The notes beneath the pieces were generated by a model. That model saw only the letters and a program-made list of their open reading frames with translations. It was not told the origin of the DNA and searched no databases. A program made the translations under genes and the position numbers. A DNA stretch of 36,311 bases, from NCBI GenBank assembly GCA_964436125.1, contig CAYTBT010000030.1, positions 1-36,311 of the forward strand, read 5' to 3'. Positions 34,970-36,311 of the stretch are shown here, piece after piece. This DNA is from CAYRFF01 sp964436125. GTDB taxonomy: Bacteria; Bacteroidota; Bacteroidia; Chitinophagales; Saprospiraceae. The first letter of the stretch is position 1, and each line of letters begins with the position of its first letter.

Positions 34970-35176
34970 TCAGCAACATTTCTTGTCTTGTTGAATTGGC
35001 GGACATTTTACACTTCCGTAACTGCAATAAACACAACAGTCGCCTTGATGTGGTTTTAAAACGGTCTTGCAATTATCACATTCGTAAAAATATTGGCAAG
35101 CGTCTGTCGGCATTGTTTCTTCCTTTTTATGTCCGCAATTTGGGCAAGTGATTGTTGATTGTAGTATGATTTCCAT
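34970..35176 (-). CDS. GDCCVxC domain small Cys-rich protein
   Basis: 68 residues with 10 cysteines: CPNC (11-14), CDNC, GDCCVYC (45-51) and a terminal CC. The GDCCVxC signature names a family found beside mercury transport genes; some members have selenocysteine in place of a Cys. Probably binds soft metal ions in the cytoplasm. It starts 2 bases after merTP, completing a three-gene metal operon in cassette D. Confidence 0.82.
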   Translation of the reverse strand: MEIILQSTITCPNCGHKKEETMPTDACQYFYECDNCKTVLKPHQGDCCVYCSYGSVKCPPIQQDKKCC

Positions 35177-35177
35177 T

Positions 35178-35777
35178 TTATTTTTCCTTTTTGTCTGTTA
35201 CTGAATATCCTGTTCCGTTTATTGCTTTCTCAATTTCGGCAATGTTCGTTTTTGAGTTATCAAATTCTACAATTGCATTTCCGTTTTCGTATGAAACAGT
35301 TGATTTTATTATTCCCGAAAGCTTATTCACTTCGTGGTTTACGTGTTCTTCACAACCTGCACAAGTCATACCGCTAATGGAAAACTCAACTGTTTGAACA
35401 TTTGATTTGTCAACTACTATGATTTGTTTTTCTGTCTTTGGATAAAATATGTGAGCATAGTAAGGAAAGGCAAGCATTACTATTGCAAATGCTGTTACAA
35501 TTCCTAAAAACATTTTGGATTGAATGAATTTTGGTTTTTCTTCTGTCTCACAATTGCAGTCAATTTGTTTTTTAGGTTTCAACTTTTGATACCAAGCAAA
35601 ACCAAGAACCAAAATTGTCAAACCTATAAAATAAGGTCGGAAAGGTTCAAGCCAAGAAAAAGTTGAAGCAAGTCCGCTTGTCCCTGCGACAAGAGCCAAT
35701 ACAGGTGTGATGCAACAAAGTGAGGCTGCAATTGCTGTCAAAAGTCCTGCACCGATTAATTTTTTGTCTGTTTTCAT
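35178..35777 (-). CDS. merTP: Mercuric transport fusion protein (MerT-HMA)
   Basis: 199 residues: three membrane helices with a vicinal Cys pair ASLCCITP (Cys21-Cys22), a cytosolic CNC, and a C-terminal HMA domain with GMTCAGC (Cys139, Cys142). This is MerT fused to a MerP-like metal-binding domain, moving Hg(II) inward. Start overlaps the ArsR stop (ATGA). Without a merA reductase in view, the cassette brings metal in but no reduction step, so the real ligand could be another soft metal. Confidence 0.85.
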   Translation of the reverse strand: MKTDKKLIGAGLLTAIAASLCCITPVLALVAGTSGLASTFSWLEPFRPYFIGLTILVLGFAWYQKLKPKKQIDCNCETEEKPKFIQSKMFLGIVTAFAIVMLAFPYYAHIFYPKTEKQIIVVDKSNVQTVEFSISGMTCAGCEEHVNHEVNKLSGIIKSTVSYENGNAIVEFDNSKTNIAEIEKAINGTGYSVTDKKEK

Positions 35778-36148
35778 ATTGTTTCCAAAATTTTGTTTTC
35801 GTGAAGTATTTTGAAAAAAGGTTTGAGCATTTTTTCATACTCTTTTGTCAGTGAGTAAAAAATGGTTTGTGCTTGCCTTTCCGTTTCAATTAGTTTTCGG
35901 TCTTTGAGTTTTCGCAGATGTTGTGAAATTGCCGAAATGGTCATTCCGAGAATGTCACTAAGGTCGCAAACGCAAAGTTGTTGCTCTTCGTAAAGCAGAA
36001 ACAGGATTTTCAGTCTTACGTTGTTACCCGCCAATTCAAGTCCGTTCGATAAGTAGTCAAACGAGCCGTTGAGTTCTGCAACTCGGTCTTTACAACGGTT
36101 GATTTGTTTAATGTCCGCTTGTTGTCTTATGCAAGAATTGTTTTCCAT
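35774..36148 (-). CDS. ArsR/SmtB family metal-responsive regulator
   Basis: 124 residues from ATG at 36148 (a TTG six codons upstream overlaps the promoter). A winged helix with LKILFLLYEEQQLCVCDLS, where Cys59 and Cys61 make the CxC metal site of the alpha3 helix in ArsR types, then the recognition helix MTISAISQHLRKLKDRK. It would repress its own operon until metal binds. First gene of cassette D, translationally coupled to merTP. Confidence 0.85.
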   Translation of the reverse strand: MENNSCIRQQADIKQINRCKDRVAELNGSFDYLSNGLELAGNNVRLKILFLLYEEQQLCVCDLSDILGMTISAISQHLRKLKDRKLIETERQAQTIFYSLTKEYEKMLKPFFKILHENKILETI

Positions 36149-36184
36149 AAACACAAAGATAGTCAACTTGTTTATTTAAGCAAA
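36147..36184 (-). promoter_or_regulatory. arsR promoter and likely operator
   Basis: Minus strand: -33-like TTTGC (36184-36180), 18-base spacer, exact -7 box TATCTTTG (36161-36154). ATAAACA/TGTTTAT inverted repeats (36175-36169 and 36153-36147) span the -7 box, as an ArsR operator would. The ATG follows only 5 bases after the -7 box, so the mRNA is probably leaderless. Confidence 0.6.
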
Positions 36185-36248
36185 TGCTAAAATACAATAT
36201 TTTAAAAATAACCCGATTTTGTCTGTCGGGTTGTGTCGTCATAGCCTT

Positions 36249-36311
36249 GCCCATAACGTTTGACTCGCTTGGCGAAGGCGGCACTTTTTACCACTGACTT
36301 TCAACCGAAGA
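36249..36311 (-). repeat. attC-like site 5, partial at window edge
   Basis: On the minus strand it ends with G/TTATGGGC (36257-36249), the start of cassette D, preceded by GCCGCCTTCGCCAAGCGAGTC, a likely stem arm. The other arm lies beyond the window. It shows that the array continues to the right. Confidence 0.55.

Larger units (their letters stand above)
28859..36311 (-). mobile_element. Integron-like gene cassette array (integrase not in window)
   Basis: All genes here are on the minus strand and are separated by long palindromic sites. Each cassette begins with GTT plus six bases and ends with the exact reverse complement: GTTGGCAGC (A), GTTATATGC (B), GTTATCATC (C), GTTATGGGC (D). This is the pairing expected between a cassette's first bases and the R'' box of its own attC. 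The array runs off the right edge. Without intI in view it may be a CALIN-type cluster or the distal part of an integron. The end sequences other than GTTGGAC deviate from GTTRRRY. Confidence 0.68.

Noticed and set aside
28859..36311. CRISPR array
   Set aside because: Repeats are few, long and palindromic, spacing is gene-sized, and no cas genes are present.
1..36311. tRNA or rRNA genes
   Set aside because: No cloverleaf with T-loop signature or rRNA sequence was noticed by eye; a tRNAscan-SE run would settle it.

Overview
The window looks like a chromosome segment of a Bacteroidota species. Supporting signs are TonB-dependent receptors with CarboxypepD_reg-like N-domains, lipoproteins with acidic residues just after the lipidated Cys, a secretion-type (Por/T9SS-like) C-terminal domain, several -7 boxes of the Bacteroidota form TAnnTTTG, and near absence of Shine-Dalgarno sequences. 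The class within the phylum cannot be fixed from the sequence alone.

Positions 1 to about 28,700 are ordinary chromosome in short operons. In order: a patatin-like lipase; an S10-type carboxypeptidase and a small lipoprotein; a minus-strand block running histidine ammonia-lyase, PagL-like lipid A deacylase, ECF sigma factor, TPR-bearing anti-sigma-like protein and TonB-dependent receptor; a plus-strand pair of a redoxin-like protein and a cytochrome c/copper-monooxygenase-like protein; an acyl-CoA dehydrogenase; a lamin-tail surface protein; a degenerate endonuclease/exonuclease/phosphatase-like membrane protein; a SUKH-like protein; a cobalamin riboswitch driving a BtuB-like receptor and a BtuG-like beta-propeller lipoprotein; an SPFH protein with a tiny Arc-type ribbon-helix-helix partner; an alpha/beta hydrolase; a GAF-SpoIIE phosphatase; a TM2-TPR protein; and a CPBP protease gene broken by an in-frame stop.

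From about 28,859 to the right edge the DNA changes character. Most of it (cassettes A to C) becomes visibly A+T-richer, every gene lies on the minus strand, and genes are separated by long imperfect palindromes. Read on the minus strand the layout is that of integron gene cassettes. Each cassette starts with GTT plus about six bases, carries its gene(s) in sense, and ends with the exact reverse complement of its own start followed by an attC-like hairpin. Four cassettes are complete (A 28915-29607, B 29891-30860, C 30949-34658, D 34943-36258) and a further attC-like site starts at the right edge. No integrase is in view. A 167-bp multi-hairpin element is present in two copies, identical as read, inside two of the attC-like sites.

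The most interesting cargo is cassette C. It holds a five-gene operon resembling the Bacillus subtilis SDP cannibalism-toxin system: an SdpC-like toxin precursor made as a lipoprotein, SdpA, SdpB (HTTM-like), an SdpI/DUF1648-like candidate immunity protein, and a DCC-family thiol-disulfide oxidoreductase. Cassette D is a mercury/metal module (ArsR regulator, MerT-HMA fusion, GDCCVxC protein). Cassettes A and B carry a lipoprotein hydrolase and a Cys-rich secreted protein. A multi-gene peptide-toxin operon moving as one integron-like cassette is the main candidate for an undescribed system.
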